64,000 bases of DNA. Origin: RI-153 sp041391225. Its GTDB lineage: Bacteria; Chloroflexota; Anaerolineae; Caldilineales; Caldilineaceae. The position numbers and the translations under genes were made by a program. The notes under the pieces were generated by a model. That model worked only from the letters and a program-made list of their open reading frames with translations. It was not told where the DNA came from and made no database searches. The stretch is from contig JAWKOL010000012.1 in assembly GCA_041391225.1 (NCBI GenBank), forward strand, positions 132,344 to 196,343, in the 5' to 3' direction. Shown here piece by piece: positions 35,995 through 44,804 of this stretch. Numbering within the stretch: the stretch's first letter is position 1; each line of letters begins with the position of its first letter.

Positions 35995-37127
35995 AAATCA
36001 CCAACATCCGCACGCAGATTGTGGGCAACCCGTGGAAGAACTGGGTCTTCGTGATCGTGGAGACCGACGAAGGGATCACCGGGCTGGGCGAGGCCACGGG
36101 CGGGCTGAAAACGAAGTCGCACGAGGCCGATGTCCACGAGATCGGGCGCTTTGTGATCGGCGAGGACCCGACGCAGCCCGAACGCATCTGGCAGAAGATG
36201 CACAAAGGCACCTTCCTGGGGACCGGGCCGGCCATGAGCGGCATCGAAATGGCCTGCTGGGACATTCTGGGCAAGGCATTGAACGCGCCGCTGTGGAAGC
36301 TATTGGGCGGCAAGCAGCGCCCCAAGATCCGCGTCTACGCCAACGGCTGGTACAAAGGACCGCGCGAGCCGCAGTTCTTCGCCGAGCGCGCCGCCGAACT
36401 GGCCGCCCACGGCTACACCGCGCTCAAGTTCGATCCTTTCGGCAACGCCTACCGCTTCTTCGAGGGCAACGAGGAACGCAAGTCACTCGACATCGTGGCG
36501 GCAGTGCGCGAGGCAGTGGGCGACAACGTGGATCTTTGCATCGAAGGCCATGATCGGTTCAGCGTGGCCACGGCGGTGCGCGTGGGGCGGGCGCTGGCCG
36601 ACTTCTACCCAATGTGGTTTGAGACGCCGGTCATGTCCACCGACATCGCAGGGACAGTGGAGGTGGCGCGCGCCATCGACGTCCCTGTGGCCACGGGTGA
36701 GCGCTTCGACACCTTGGGCCAGTTCAACCAGTTGCTCAGTCATCGCGCCGTGAGCATCGTGCAGCCAGAGACGCTGAAGATCGGCGGGGTCTCCGGCGCG
36801 CGCAAGGCCGCTGCCGTCGCCGAATCAGCCGAGGCGTTCGTGGCGCTGCACCAGGCGCAGAGTCCCCTGCTCACGGCCATCAACTGTCACATCCACGCCA
36901 CCCTGCCCAACTTCCTGATCCACGAATACTTCGATGAGTTCCTGGAGCCGTGGTCTAGCGAGATCCTGTCCGGCGTCCCCACCTTCAAGGACGGCTACAT
37001 CGTCCCCGGCGACGCGCCCGGCCACGGCGTCACCCTGGACGAAGCCGCTGCCGCCCAATATCCGTATGGGCAGAATAATTTTCTGAGGCTGTTCGAGGAG
37101 GGGTGGGAGAGAAGGAGAAACCCATGA
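35991..37127 (+). CDS. Mandelate racemase/muconate lactonizing (enolase superfamily) enzyme
   Basis: 378 residues, intact. The capping domain opens MKITNIRTQIVGNPW. LKFDPFGNAY gives Lys-x-Asp, then DLCIEGHDRF, MWFETPVM and VATGERF supply acidic ligands, and VALHQAQSPL is near the C-terminal His. These features fit acid-sugar dehydratases such as galactonate or gluconate dehydratase. The gene overlaps its neighbours by ATGA on both sides, so SDR, dehydratase and Gfo/Idh/MocA dehydrogenase are translated as a unit. An oxidation-dehydration route for a sugar acid is likely; the substrate is not decided by sequence alone. Confidence 0.88.
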   Translation: MKITNIRTQIVGNPWKNWVFVIVETDEGITGLGEATGGLKTKSHEADVHEIGRFVIGEDPTQPERIWQKMHKGTFLGTGPAMSGIEMACWDILGKALNAPLWKLLGGKQRPKIRVYANGWYKGPREPQFFAERAAELAAHGYTALKFDPFGNAYRFFEGNEERKSLDIVAAVREAVGDNVDLCIEGHDRFSVATAVRVGRALADFYPMWFETPVMSTDIAGTVEVARAIDVPVATGERFDTLGQFNQLLSHRAVSIVQPETLKIGGVSGARKAAAVAESAEAFVALHQAQSPLLTAINCHIHATLPNFLIHEYFDEFLEPWSSEILSGVPTFKDGYIVPGDAPGHGVTLDEAAAAQYPYGQNNFLRLFEEGWERRRNP

Positions 37128-38131
37128 CAACACAACCAATTCCCTTCATCCAGGTTGGCGTGGCGAACCGAGGGGCGACGGTGCTTTGGGATCTGCGCGA
37201 ACGGTACGCGGATCGGCTTGCGCCGGTGGCGTTGGTAGACGTGGAACCGTCTTTTCTGGAAGCAGCGCGCGCGCAGACGGGGCTGACCGGTGTCTCCACG
37301 CACCGCACACTCACCGAAGCGCTGGCCGCACACCCGGAAGCGGCCGCGGTTTTCATTGTGACGCCGGCGGCATACCACGCCCAGTACATCCGCGAGGGGT
37401 TGGCGGCGGGCAAGCACGTTTGGGTGGAAAAGCCGCTCACCTACAGCTACGCTGAGGCGCAAGAACTGGCGAAGTTGGCCGCAAAACACAAGCGCGCCGT
37501 GGTGGTGGGCAACCAGTATCAGTACCACCCGCTGGAACGTCAATTGCAGCGCGTGTTGGCCGAGGGGCGCTACGGCAAGCCCGTCTTCGTGCAGTATCTT
37601 CATCACCGCCGCCGCCCCGAAATGCGCGCCTTCACCGGTCCTTACCCGGCGCTGTGGGAACAGGGCGTGCATAGCCTCAACTCGGTGCTGGCCTTCCTGG
37701 GCAACCCGGCGCTGCACAGTGTCTACGCGTTGGGGTTCAAGCCGCCGCAGTCCACCTACCGCAGCGACACCTTCACCAGCACGCTCACCGAATTCGCCGG
37801 CGGCGTACAGGCGTACGTCCTCAACACCTTCGATTCACACCGCAACGATTGGCAGATCTGCGTGGAATGCACCGACGCCGCCCTCGTCGTCGCAGCGAAC
37901 GGCTGGGAGCGAGATCGCATCCAAGTCTTCAAGGGCGATGCATTGGTGGAGACGCTCGGTCCCATCGCCGCCCGCGAAGACGCCATGCCGGATCCCTACG
38001 CCGCCTTCCTCCACGCCATTGCGACGAGCGAAAGTGTCCCCACGGCCATCGACGTCAACCTCAAGACGATCCAATGGATCGACGCCGCCGTGAAATCTTT
38101 GGAAACAGGCGAAGTCGTGCGCTTCGCCTAG
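37124..38131 (+). CDS. Gfo/Idh/MocA-family oxidoreductase
   Basis: 335 residues. ATG 37124 has GAAGGAGA upstream and overlaps the previous stop. The NAD-binding start IPFIQVGVANRGATVLWDLR is less Gly-rich than usual. VFIVTPAAYHAQYIREGLAA and HVWVEKPLTYS provide the EKP lysine. The C-terminal sheet has LHHRRRPEMRAFTGPYPALW and QGVHSLNSVLAFLG. It is the last gene of the three-gene operon and probably redox-couples the same sugar derivative as the SDR. Confidence 0.85.
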   Translation: MTTQPIPFIQVGVANRGATVLWDLRERYADRLAPVALVDVEPSFLEAARAQTGLTGVSTHRTLTEALAAHPEAAAVFIVTPAAYHAQYIREGLAAGKHVWVEKPLTYSYAEAQELAKLAAKHKRAVVVGNQYQYHPLERQLQRVLAEGRYGKPVFVQYLHHRRRPEMRAFTGPYPALWEQGVHSLNSVLAFLGNPALHSVYALGFKPPQSTYRSDTFTSTLTEFAGGVQAYVLNTFDSHRNDWQICVECTDAALVVAANGWERDRIQVFKGDALVETLGPIAAREDAMPDPYAAFLHAIATSESVPTAIDVNLKTIQWIDAAVKSLETGEVVRFA

Positions 38132-38166
38132 TACAAAACCCTCTTTGGAGATTGCAGAATTTTCCA

Positions 38167-38190
38167 ATCCACGAAGCACCCTTCGTGGAT
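38167..38190. repeat. Solo family E hairpin
   Basis: ATCCACGAAG pairs perfectly with CTTCGTGGAT around the loop CACC. It appears to be the smallest unit of the CACGAAG family. Confidence 0.85.
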
Positions 38191-38215
38191 CAATCATCCA
38201 GGTTCGGCGGCGCTA

Positions 38216-38224
38216 TGTTACAAT
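38216..38224 (+). promoter_or_regulatory. Extended -10 promoter for the thioesterase gene
   Basis: TGTTACAAT (TG 38216-38217, TACAAT 38219-38224) lies 39 bases before ATG 38263. It serves the thioesterase, membrane protein and 157-residue protein genes, which are nearly contiguous. Confidence 0.5.
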
Positions 38225-38262
38225 GATCGGGTTGTTTTTGTGTGGCAGCCAAGAGGAAAAAG

Positions 38263-38745
38263 ATGACCGATTCCAATGGAACAACCAAAACCGTGGCCGA
38301 TTCGGTGGTGAGCATGGGGCAGTTCATGAACCCCGAACACGCCAACAGCCTGGGCAACGTCCACGGTGGACATATTCTGAAACTGTGCGACGAATGCGGC
38401 GGCATCGTGGCGGCGCGCCATGCGCGGCGGCCCTCCGTCACTGTGGCCATCGACAGCATGACCTTTCACGAGCCGGTACGCGTGGGGCAGTTCCTCACGC
38501 TGCTGGGGCGCATCACCTACGTGGGGCGCACCAGCATGGAAGTGGAAGTGCGCGTGGAAGCCGAAGATCTGCTCACCGGCGAGCGCACCCACACCAACAG
38601 CGCCTTCTTCATCTACGTGGCCCTCGACGAGCAGGGACAGCCCACCGAAGTGCCGCGTGTTGAACTGACCACCGATGCCGAACGTCGCCGCTTCGACGAA
38701 GGACGCGCCCGCCAGGCGCATCGCCTCAAACAAGCAGGCCGTTGA
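38263..38745 (+). CDS. Acyl-CoA thioesterase, hotdog fold
   Basis: 160 residues. MNPEHANSLGNVHGGHILKL with its Asn and the nearby acidic residue (CDECGG) is the active-site helix of the YciA/BACH-type hotdog thioesterases. AIDSMTFHEPVRVGQFL and the strand FFIYVALDEQGQP complete the fold. The enzyme hydrolyses acyl-CoA thioesters in the cytoplasm. AAGAGGAAAAAG precedes ATG 38263. The gene is intact and shares a promoter with two downstream genes. Confidence 0.87.
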   Translation: MTDSNGTTKTVADSVVSMGQFMNPEHANSLGNVHGGHILKLCDECGGIVAARHARRPSVTVAIDSMTFHEPVRVGQFLTLLGRITYVGRTSMEVEVRVEAEDLLTGERTHTNSAFFIYVALDEQGQPTEVPRVELTTDAERRRFDEGRARQAHRLKQAGR

Positions 38746-38752
38746 TCCACCC

Positions 38753-39436
38753 ATGCACGCCGAAATGTCATTGCCGCGCCCAACCACCACGCCCGCAACA
38801 CCCACGTCGCCGACATGGACACGCCTGCTGCTGCCTGTGGCGGCACTCGTAACCCTGGCCGGGTACGTGGGGCCGTGGATCCCGCACGCCGCCGCCGGGT
38901 TGGTGGTCACCGGCCTGGATTTCGCCGAATACGTGAAGTTCCTGCACCCCATCCGCAGCGGCGAACTCAGTGTGTGGCGCGAAGGATTCTACCTGCCGCT
39001 GGTGGCCGTGAGCCTGGCCCTCAGCCTCAACGCCTACCGCCGCGACCTGGCCTACGCCTGGCCGATCCGGCTTTTTTTGTTGGGAATCGCGGTTGTTTCC
39101 GCGTTGAATTTGTTGCCGCCCGCCTGGTCACCTGCCGTGTTGAGAAACCAGGAATTTCGATTGCAAGTCTTTGCCCTCATGTGTTGCCTCGGGGCCGTTG
39201 CGATTGGTCCGCTCCTGGCGCTTCTGCCAAGATCGATTTTGGGGCTGACATCGGCGGTCCTCAGTCTTGCGGCGCTGATTGTGCCTGTGCTGCAATTTTG
39301 GCGCATCCTGCCCGCCATCGAAACCATCTACGCGCACGCCGTCACCCCGGGGTGGGGCGTGTGGATCATGATCCTGGGGCTACTCGGCCTGCTGGCAGCG
39401 TCGCTTCGCATCTCGCTCAAAGGAAGTCGAACTTGA
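38753..39436 (+). CDS. Integral membrane protein, unknown
   Basis: 227 residues with about six hydrophobic helices (LLLPVAALVTLAGYVGPWIP, LPLVAVSLALSL, LFLLGIAVVSALNLL, FALMCCLGAVAIGPLLALLP, LTSAVLSLAALIVPVLQF, WIMILGLLGLLAAS). The N-terminus is Thr/Pro-rich. It follows the thioesterase gene by seven bases and overlaps the next gene as TTGA. No family is recognised. Confidence 0.7.
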   Translation: MHAEMSLPRPTTTPATPTSPTWTRLLLPVAALVTLAGYVGPWIPHAAAGLVVTGLDFAEYVKFLHPIRSGELSVWREGFYLPLVAVSLALSLNAYRRDLAYAWPIRLFLLGIAVVSALNLLPPAWSPAVLRNQEFRLQVFALMCCLGAVAIGPLLALLPRSILGLTSAVLSLAALIVPVLQFWRILPAIETIYAHAVTPGWGVWIMILGLLGLLAASLRISLKGSRT

Positions 39437-39906
39437 ATCAATTCTCCGTCAAAGCCTACAGCGTGCCCATGCGCACCATCTGGCTCCAATCACAGGACGT
39501 GATCGATCTGCGCGTCACCATGAGCGGACGCCCCAAGGAATTGAAGTCGCTGCGTATGGCTGTCACCGCGCTGCTCAACCCCAACAACAACCAGTTGATG
39601 GGCCTGCTCGTGGCCGACAACAAGACGCTGCGCCTGGGCCGCTGGCTGCGCACCCAGTGGGACGAAGTCCCCATCGAAGAAGGTGAACCTGTCCCCTCCG
39701 GCGTGGTGACCTACGACGAGGCCGCCCAGTTCGCCTACTTCTCGATCTGGCCCAACTTCACCGGCGTCGATCCCGACCGCGTCGAGCGACGCCGTGCCGA
39801 AGTCTCCGTCGACGAAAACGGAGAACTTCGACGCATCCGCTTAGCCGTCACCGTGCGCCGCGCCGATGGCTTGGCCGTGGCGGCCGGATACCTACCGACC
39901 AGATAA
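39433..39906 (+). CDS. Conserved-looking hypothetical protein
   Basis: 157 residues beginning at TTG 39433, which overlaps the upstream stop and has AAAGGAAG before it. The sequence NQFSVKAYSVPMRTIWLQSQ, TALLNPNNNQLMGLLVADN and the acidic RAEVSVDENGELRRIRLAV look like a compact mixed alpha/beta domain. No motif or family is recognised. Coupling to the membrane protein gene suggests a shared process. Confidence 0.6.
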   Translation: MNQFSVKAYSVPMRTIWLQSQDVIDLRVTMSGRPKELKSLRMAVTALLNPNNNQLMGLLVADNKTLRLGRWLRTQWDEVPIEEGEPVPSGVVTYDEAAQFAYFSIWPNFTGVDPDRVERRRAEVSVDENGELRRIRLAVTVRRADGLAVAAGYLPTR

Positions 39907-39937
39907 TTCTCAACCAGACAAGCTTGAGGAGCACAAA

Positions 39938-40819
<882 letters not shown>

Positions 40820-40823
40820 CAAA

Positions 40824-40884
40824 CTGGGGACTGGGATGAACGGAAATGTGTCCTGGACGCATTTCCGTTCATCCCAGTCCCCAG
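40824..40884. repeat. Perfect 25-bp hairpin, family C, between convergent genes
   Basis: Bases 40824-40848 pair perfectly with 40860-40884 around an 11-base loop. The outer part is GGGGACT-type, and further GGGGATT words (40885-40905) run into the end of the M20 gene. It may act as a bidirectional terminator. Confidence 0.92.
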
Positions 40885-40887
40885 TCC

Positions 40888-42249
40888 CTAATCCCCAATC
40901 CCCAACATCTCCAGCACCGCCGCGCCTGTCTTGATCCCCTTGATGAAACGCTCGACTTCGAGGTTCTCGTTGGGCGCGTGGTTGGCCTCGTCGTGGTTGG
41001 CGTAGGGCGTACCGAACGAGTGGACCCCCAAAATCTTCGTCCATACGTAGTCGGGCAGGCTGCCCCCCATCGCAGGAACAAGCAACGGCTCCTCACCATA
41101 CGCCGCGGTGACAGCCCGACGCAGCGGCTCGGTGAACGGCGACTCCAGCGGCGTCTTCGACGGCTCCATGCCGTTCTGGCGGATGAATTCCACCTCGGGC
41201 GCGTGGCGTTTGACGTGGGCTTCGATCTTGGAGAGCGTATCGTCCACAGTCATCGCCTCCACCAGCCGCACATCACACTTGACAAACGCCTCGGCAGGCA
41301 ACACCGTCTTGCTGCCGGGGCCACCGTAGCCGCCATGGAAACCGTTGACCGTAAACGTCGGCCAGACCGAGAGGCGGTCGAAGAAGGGACGATCCTGCGG
41401 TTCGTCCAGGCGCGCCATGTCCACCGAATCCATCAGTTTGGGCACGTCAACGGGCAGGCTGTCGAGCGCAGCGCGCTCCAAGGGCGTGGGCGGCTGTACA
41501 AGATCGTAAAAGCCGTCGATGGTGACTTCACCTTTATCGTTCTTCATCGTGGCAAGCAGATGCACCAACGTCCAGATCGGGTTGGGCGCGACGCCGCCCC
41601 AGTTGCCCGAATGAAAATCACGGTTGGCATGGCGCACACGCAGTTCGAAGGACGCGATCCCCCGCGGCCCAAATTTGATCAGCGGTCTGCCGTTCTCGTG
41701 GACCGGCCCGTCCGCGGTGATCACCAGATCGGTGTCGGCAAACAGATCACGATAGGTGCGCATGCAGTCGGCGATGTGCGGGCTACCCACCTCTTCTTCG
41801 CCTTCCAGCAGCACGATGACATTGCAGGGCAATTCATCAGCCACAGCCAGCCACGATTCTATGGCCAGTAACTGGGCGAAGTGCTGGCCCTTGTTGTCAC
41901 CGACGCCGCGGCCGTAAATGCGTCCGTTGCGGATCTGCGGCTCGAATGGCGGCGAGATCCACAGGTTCAGCGGGTCCACGGGCTGGACATCGTAGTGACC
42001 GTAGAACATCACCGTCGTTGCGCCAGGACGATCCTGCCGACGCCCATAGACAAAGGGATGGCCTGTGCTGGGCAGCAGTCGAGCGTCCATCCCAAGCCCC
42101 TGGAGCACCCCCAGCAGCCAATCCGCTGTCTCGGCGATCCCCAAATTCTCCGCGCTGATGCTAGGCCGGGACACGTAGGCCATCAACCGCTCTACGAACG
42201 CCGCGCTGTGTTCGTCTACATGTTGAAAAACAGATTCGAGTTTGGACAA
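40888..42249 (-). CDS. M20-family metallopeptidase (dipeptidase type)
   Basis: 453 residues from TTG 42249, chosen because AAGGAGGAAT lies seven bases upstream. The zinc residues are in FYGHYDVQP, GRGVGDNKGQ, LEGEEEVGS and ITADGP. The dimerisation lid has FGPRGIASFELRV and DFHSGNWGG, and the C-terminal ligand His is in NHDEANHAPNENL. The size and motifs match carnosinase-type M20 dipeptidases that cleave short peptides in the cytoplasm. The last residues, LGIGD, and the stop are encoded by a family C repeat. Confidence 0.92.
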   Translation of the reverse strand: MSKLESVFQHVDEHSAAFVERLMAYVSRPSISAENLGIAETADWLLGVLQGLGMDARLLPSTGHPFVYGRRQDRPGATTVMFYGHYDVQPVDPLNLWISPPFEPQIRNGRIYGRGVGDNKGQHFAQLLAIESWLAVADELPCNVIVLLEGEEEVGSPHIADCMRTYRDLFADTDLVITADGPVHENGRPLIKFGPRGIASFELRVRHANRDFHSGNWGGVAPNPIWTLVHLLATMKNDKGEVTIDGFYDLVQPPTPLERAALDSLPVDVPKLMDSVDMARLDEPQDRPFFDRLSVWPTFTVNGFHGGYGGPGSKTVLPAEAFVKCDVRLVEAMTVDDTLSKIEAHVKRHAPEVEFIRQNGMEPSKTPLESPFTEPLRRAVTAAYGEEPLLVPAMGGSLPDYVWTKILGVHSFGTPYANHDEANHAPNENLEVERFIKGIKTGAAVLEMLGIGD

Positions 42250-42269
42250 GATGAGATTCCTCCTTGTTT

Positions 42270-42318
42270 GGTGATTGGTGATTGGTGATTGGTGATTGGT
42301 GATTGGTGATTGGTGAAC
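42270..42318. repeat. Tandem heptamer GGTGATT, six perfect copies
   Basis: Six perfect GGTGATT units (42270-42311) plus a degenerate seventh lie between the ribosome-binding site of the M20 gene and the promoter of the sigma factor gene. No inverted partner is nearby. Copy number could vary by slippage. Confidence 0.9.
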
Positions 42319-42396
42319 GATTGTCACCTGCAACTTGCAGACCTGCAAACTCCCCCCCACCCACTCCTGCGATCCTTTTTCCATCGCCCCAAAATG

Positions 42397-42405
42397 TGCT
42401 ACACT
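42397..42405 (+). promoter_or_regulatory. Extended -10 promoter for the ECF sigma gene
   Basis: TGCTACACT (TACACT at 42400-42405) lies 35 bases before ATG 42441. No clear -35 is visible. Confidence 0.45.
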
Positions 42406-42440
42406 TCTCCAAACCACTTATCGCGTTTACGATTGTATCT

Positions 42441-43016
42441 ATGAGCACACGAACAAGCCAGTTGTCCGACAGTGAATTAGTGCAGCGGGTCATCAAAGGG
42501 GAACAATCCGCCCTGATGGACCTGTACTCGCGCTACGGCAAAGCTGTCTACAGCATGGCGATGACGGTGCTTGGTCAGCCACACCAGGCCGAGGAGGTGA
42601 CGCAAGACATTTTCCTCAAGGTGTGGCACCGCGCCGAGCAATGGGACGAACGCAAGGGCCAGTTTGTGCATTGGCTGCTCGCCGTCACCCGCAACGCCGC
42701 CATCGACCGGGCGCGCAAGGAAGCGCGGCGCACGCCCAAGGCGCAGGTGCCGCTGGATGTAATCGGTGAAGCGTTGGGGCGGCCGGCCCACGTCAGCGAT
42801 CCCAACTGGGAGAACGGTCACCTGCTGCGCACGCTGTTGGAACAGATTCCGACGGAGCAAAAAGAAGTGCTGGAACTCGTCTACTATCAGGGATTGACCC
42901 ACAGCGAGTTGGCCGAACACCTAAAACTGCCGCTTGGCACGGTGAAGACACGCGTGCGGCTGGGCATGGAAAAGTTGCGGGTCCTCTGGCACGAAGCGGT
43001 TGATCCGGCGCGTTGA
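42441..43016 (+). CDS. ECF-type RNA polymerase sigma factor
   Basis: 191 residues. Region 2 is LMDLYSRYGKAVYSMAMTVL through EEVTQDIFLKVWHRAEQWDE and FVHWLLAVTRNAAIDRARK. Region 4 is ELVYYQGLTHSELAEHLKLP and LGTVKTRVRLGMEKLR, the helix-turn-helix that reads -35 elements. It is typical of the SigK-like group that is held by RskA-type anti-sigma factors, and such a gene follows 135 bases downstream. The target genes are unknown. Confidence 0.93.
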   Translation: MSTRTSQLSDSELVQRVIKGEQSALMDLYSRYGKAVYSMAMTVLGQPHQAEEVTQDIFLKVWHRAEQWDERKGQFVHWLLAVTRNAAIDRARKEARRTPKAQVPLDVIGEALGRPAHVSDPNWENGHLLRTLLEQIPTEQKEVLELVYYQGLTHSELAEHLKLPLGTVKTRVRLGMEKLRVLWHEAVDPAR

Positions 43017-43151
43017 CGCGATCAATGGTGGACGATTGAAGAATCCAGATTCCGCCGTTCTGCGTAGATCCAACGGCGCAACACAAGACGTTTGGTATTG
43101 TGTACGGCCATCATTGAGGATGGCTGAGTGGACGAAGGTTCAGATTAGGCA

Positions 43152-44039
43152 ATGAATTCGCAGAAATTGTCACAGGAATCGATTTGTGATCAGATCTCAG
43201 ATCTGATTCCAGCCTATGCCCTGGGCGCGACAGATCCCGATGAGCGCGCCCTGGTCGAGGCGAATTTGGCGCGTTGCCCCCAAGCGCAAGAAGCGCTGAC
43301 CGAGTATCGCGCCATTTCGGAAAACTTCCTGTTTAGCATCCCACCGGCCACGCCGCCGGCCAGCCTGGCCACACGGCTACAAGCGTCGTTGAACGCTGCG
43401 CCGCCCGCCGCCGAAGCGGATCACACGGCGCGCGCCGGCGAATCCAAGTGGTGGACACAGTTGACGGCGTGGTTGACCCCGCGCACGTGGAACGCCTCGC
43501 CCTTGGCGGCGCTGGTGGTACTGGTGATCCTCGTCGCCGGCGCCGTGCAGTTGACTCGGCTCAGTACACAACAGGCCGCCATCCTCGAACGCATGGACGC
43601 TCAGACAGCGCTGCTTACGCAACAGGGCGAAGTCATTCAAGACCAAACCGCGGTGTTGGTGCTGTTGAGTGCGGGCAACGCCTTCCGCGCCGAACTGCCC
43701 GCGGCGACAGGCAGCGATCCAGCCGTCACGGCGGCGGCGCTCTACGATCCACAGGGCAACCGAGCGTTCATCTACGCCGACGGCTTCCCCGTCCTCGATG
43801 CCAATCAGACATATCAGATCTGGCTGATCCAGGGCGAGACCCGTGTCAGCGGCGGCACCTTCAACGTTGATCATTACGGGCGCGGCTTTCACGTGCTGTG
43901 GAACCGCGAGACCATCGGCAGCTTCGACGCAATCGGCATCACCACCGAACCCGCCGGCGGCAGCCAGGCACCCACCAGCAATCCAGTGGTACGCGGTCAA
44001 CTCACTTCCGGTGCGCCGGTGTATGGACAGTTGCCGTAG
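43152..44039 (+). CDS. RskA-type anti-sigma factor
   Basis: 295 residues. The cytoplasmic N-terminus has LIPAYALGATDPDERALVEA, the anti-sigma helix pattern, but only one Cys pair remnant and no His-x3-Cys-x2-Cys zinc site. One membrane helix follows (LAALVVLVILVAGAVQL). The outer part with TLYDPQG-like ALYDPQGNRAFIYADGFP, YQIWLIQGETRVSGGTF and FDAIGITTEPAGGSQAPTS is the RskA C-terminal domain. It should hold the sigma factor encoded upstream at the membrane until an outside signal triggers its breakdown. A bidirectional terminator follows. Confidence 0.9.
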   Translation: MNSQKLSQESICDQISDLIPAYALGATDPDERALVEANLARCPQAQEALTEYRAISENFLFSIPPATPPASLATRLQASLNAAPPAAEADHTARAGESKWWTQLTAWLTPRTWNASPLAALVVLVILVAGAVQLTRLSTQQAAILERMDAQTALLTQQGEVIQDQTAVLVLLSAGNAFRAELPAATGSDPAVTAAALYDPQGNRAFIYADGFPVLDANQTYQIWLIQGETRVSGGTFNVDHYGRGFHVLWNRETIGSFDAIGITTEPAGGSQAPTSNPVVRGQLTSGAPVYGQLP

Positions 44040-44073
44040 ATATCGTTCTGAATGTTCTTCGATACACACAAAA

Positions 44074-44117
44074 ACGCCGGATTCTCCCGACAAAATGGAG
44101 AATCCGGCGTCTTTATT
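44074..44117. terminator. Strong bidirectional rho-independent terminator
   Basis: ACGCCGGATTCTCC (44074-44087) pairs perfectly with 44097-44110 around a 9-base loop. CTTTATT follows on the plus strand, and a run of As before the stem gives TTTTTGTG on the minus strand. It separates the anti-sigma gene from the convergent lipoprotein gene. Confidence 0.9.
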
Positions 44118-44139
44118 GTGAATTTCGGTGTGATGTCGT

Positions 44140-44622
44140 TCACGGGCGGATTGCCTGCGGCACGCCGATCTCGTCCAACTCGGCATCGGTGAATCGAGCC
44201 TGAGGACCGGCAACAACGGTCCAGCCGATAACGTCGGAATGCTCCATATCGGCGGCATTGGACACCGCGTCCGCGGTTGGCGTGATGACGAGATCGGTGG
44301 TCTCTTGCAAGTAGATGATATCTGGCCCTGCGTTGGATTCCACGCCGATTGGTCGAATGGAAACTCGCGCCCATTCCCCTTCCACAGCCTGAACTCGCGA
44401 CTCATATCTGGGTAGGTTCCCTTCGTTGAGGGCAGGGTGCTCTGGCATGTAGTACCGTTCGACGGTATTCAAGATCTGCGCCTCTTCCGAAGGGAGAAGC
44501 TCAGCGGTAGGGGCTGTGGTGTCTGGAGCACAGGCGGCAAGCAGTAGCATTGTCACCATGATCAGAAAGCGCCATACCGAAACTGCGCTGTTCTGCATCC
44601 TGTATCTGTTGACTGCGTTCAT
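44140..44622 (-). CDS. Predicted lipoprotein, unknown
   Basis: 160 residues from ATG 44622, with GGAGAAAG just upstream. An ATG 27 bases further up is possible but less likely. The signal peptide RFLIMVTMLLLAACAP ends in a lipobox (LAAC). The mature part has EAQILNTVERYYMPEHPAL, EWARVSIRPIGVESN and IIYLQETTDLVITPTAD, perhaps a small mixed domain. No family is recognised. It lies divergent from the VOC-methyltransferase gene. Confidence 0.7.
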   Translation of the reverse strand: MNAVNRYRMQNSAVSVWRFLIMVTMLLLAACAPDTTAPTAELLPSEEAQILNTVERYYMPEHPALNEGNLPRYESRVQAVEGEWARVSIRPIGVESNAGPDIIYLQETTDLVITPTADAVSNAADMEHSDVIGWTVVAGPQARFTDAELDEIGVPQAIRP

Positions 44623-44676
44623 CTTTCTCCATCCTTCAATTTGGCTCATTCGTTGAATTCCGCAATTATGCCAAAG

Positions 44677-44685
44677 AGTGTAGCA
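44677..44685 (-). promoter_or_regulatory. Extended -10 promoter for the lipoprotein gene
   Basis: On the minus strand the bases read TGCTACACT (TACACT at 44677-44682), about 55 bases upstream of ATG 44622. The same nonamer precedes the ECF sigma gene at 42397. Confidence 0.45.
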
Positions 44686-44804
44686 GGCGCACATCGACAA
44701 GCCTATGGGCCGCGGTACAGTGGACGGATAGAGATTAGGTTACGGGACAGGTGACTGGTATCATGCAAAGACTTTGTCCATCTACAACAAAGATAGGAAT
44801 CGCC

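Noticed and set aside
42270..42318. CRISPR-like array
   Set aside because: The units are 7 bases with no spacers, and no cas gene is present. The other word repeats fail for the same reason.
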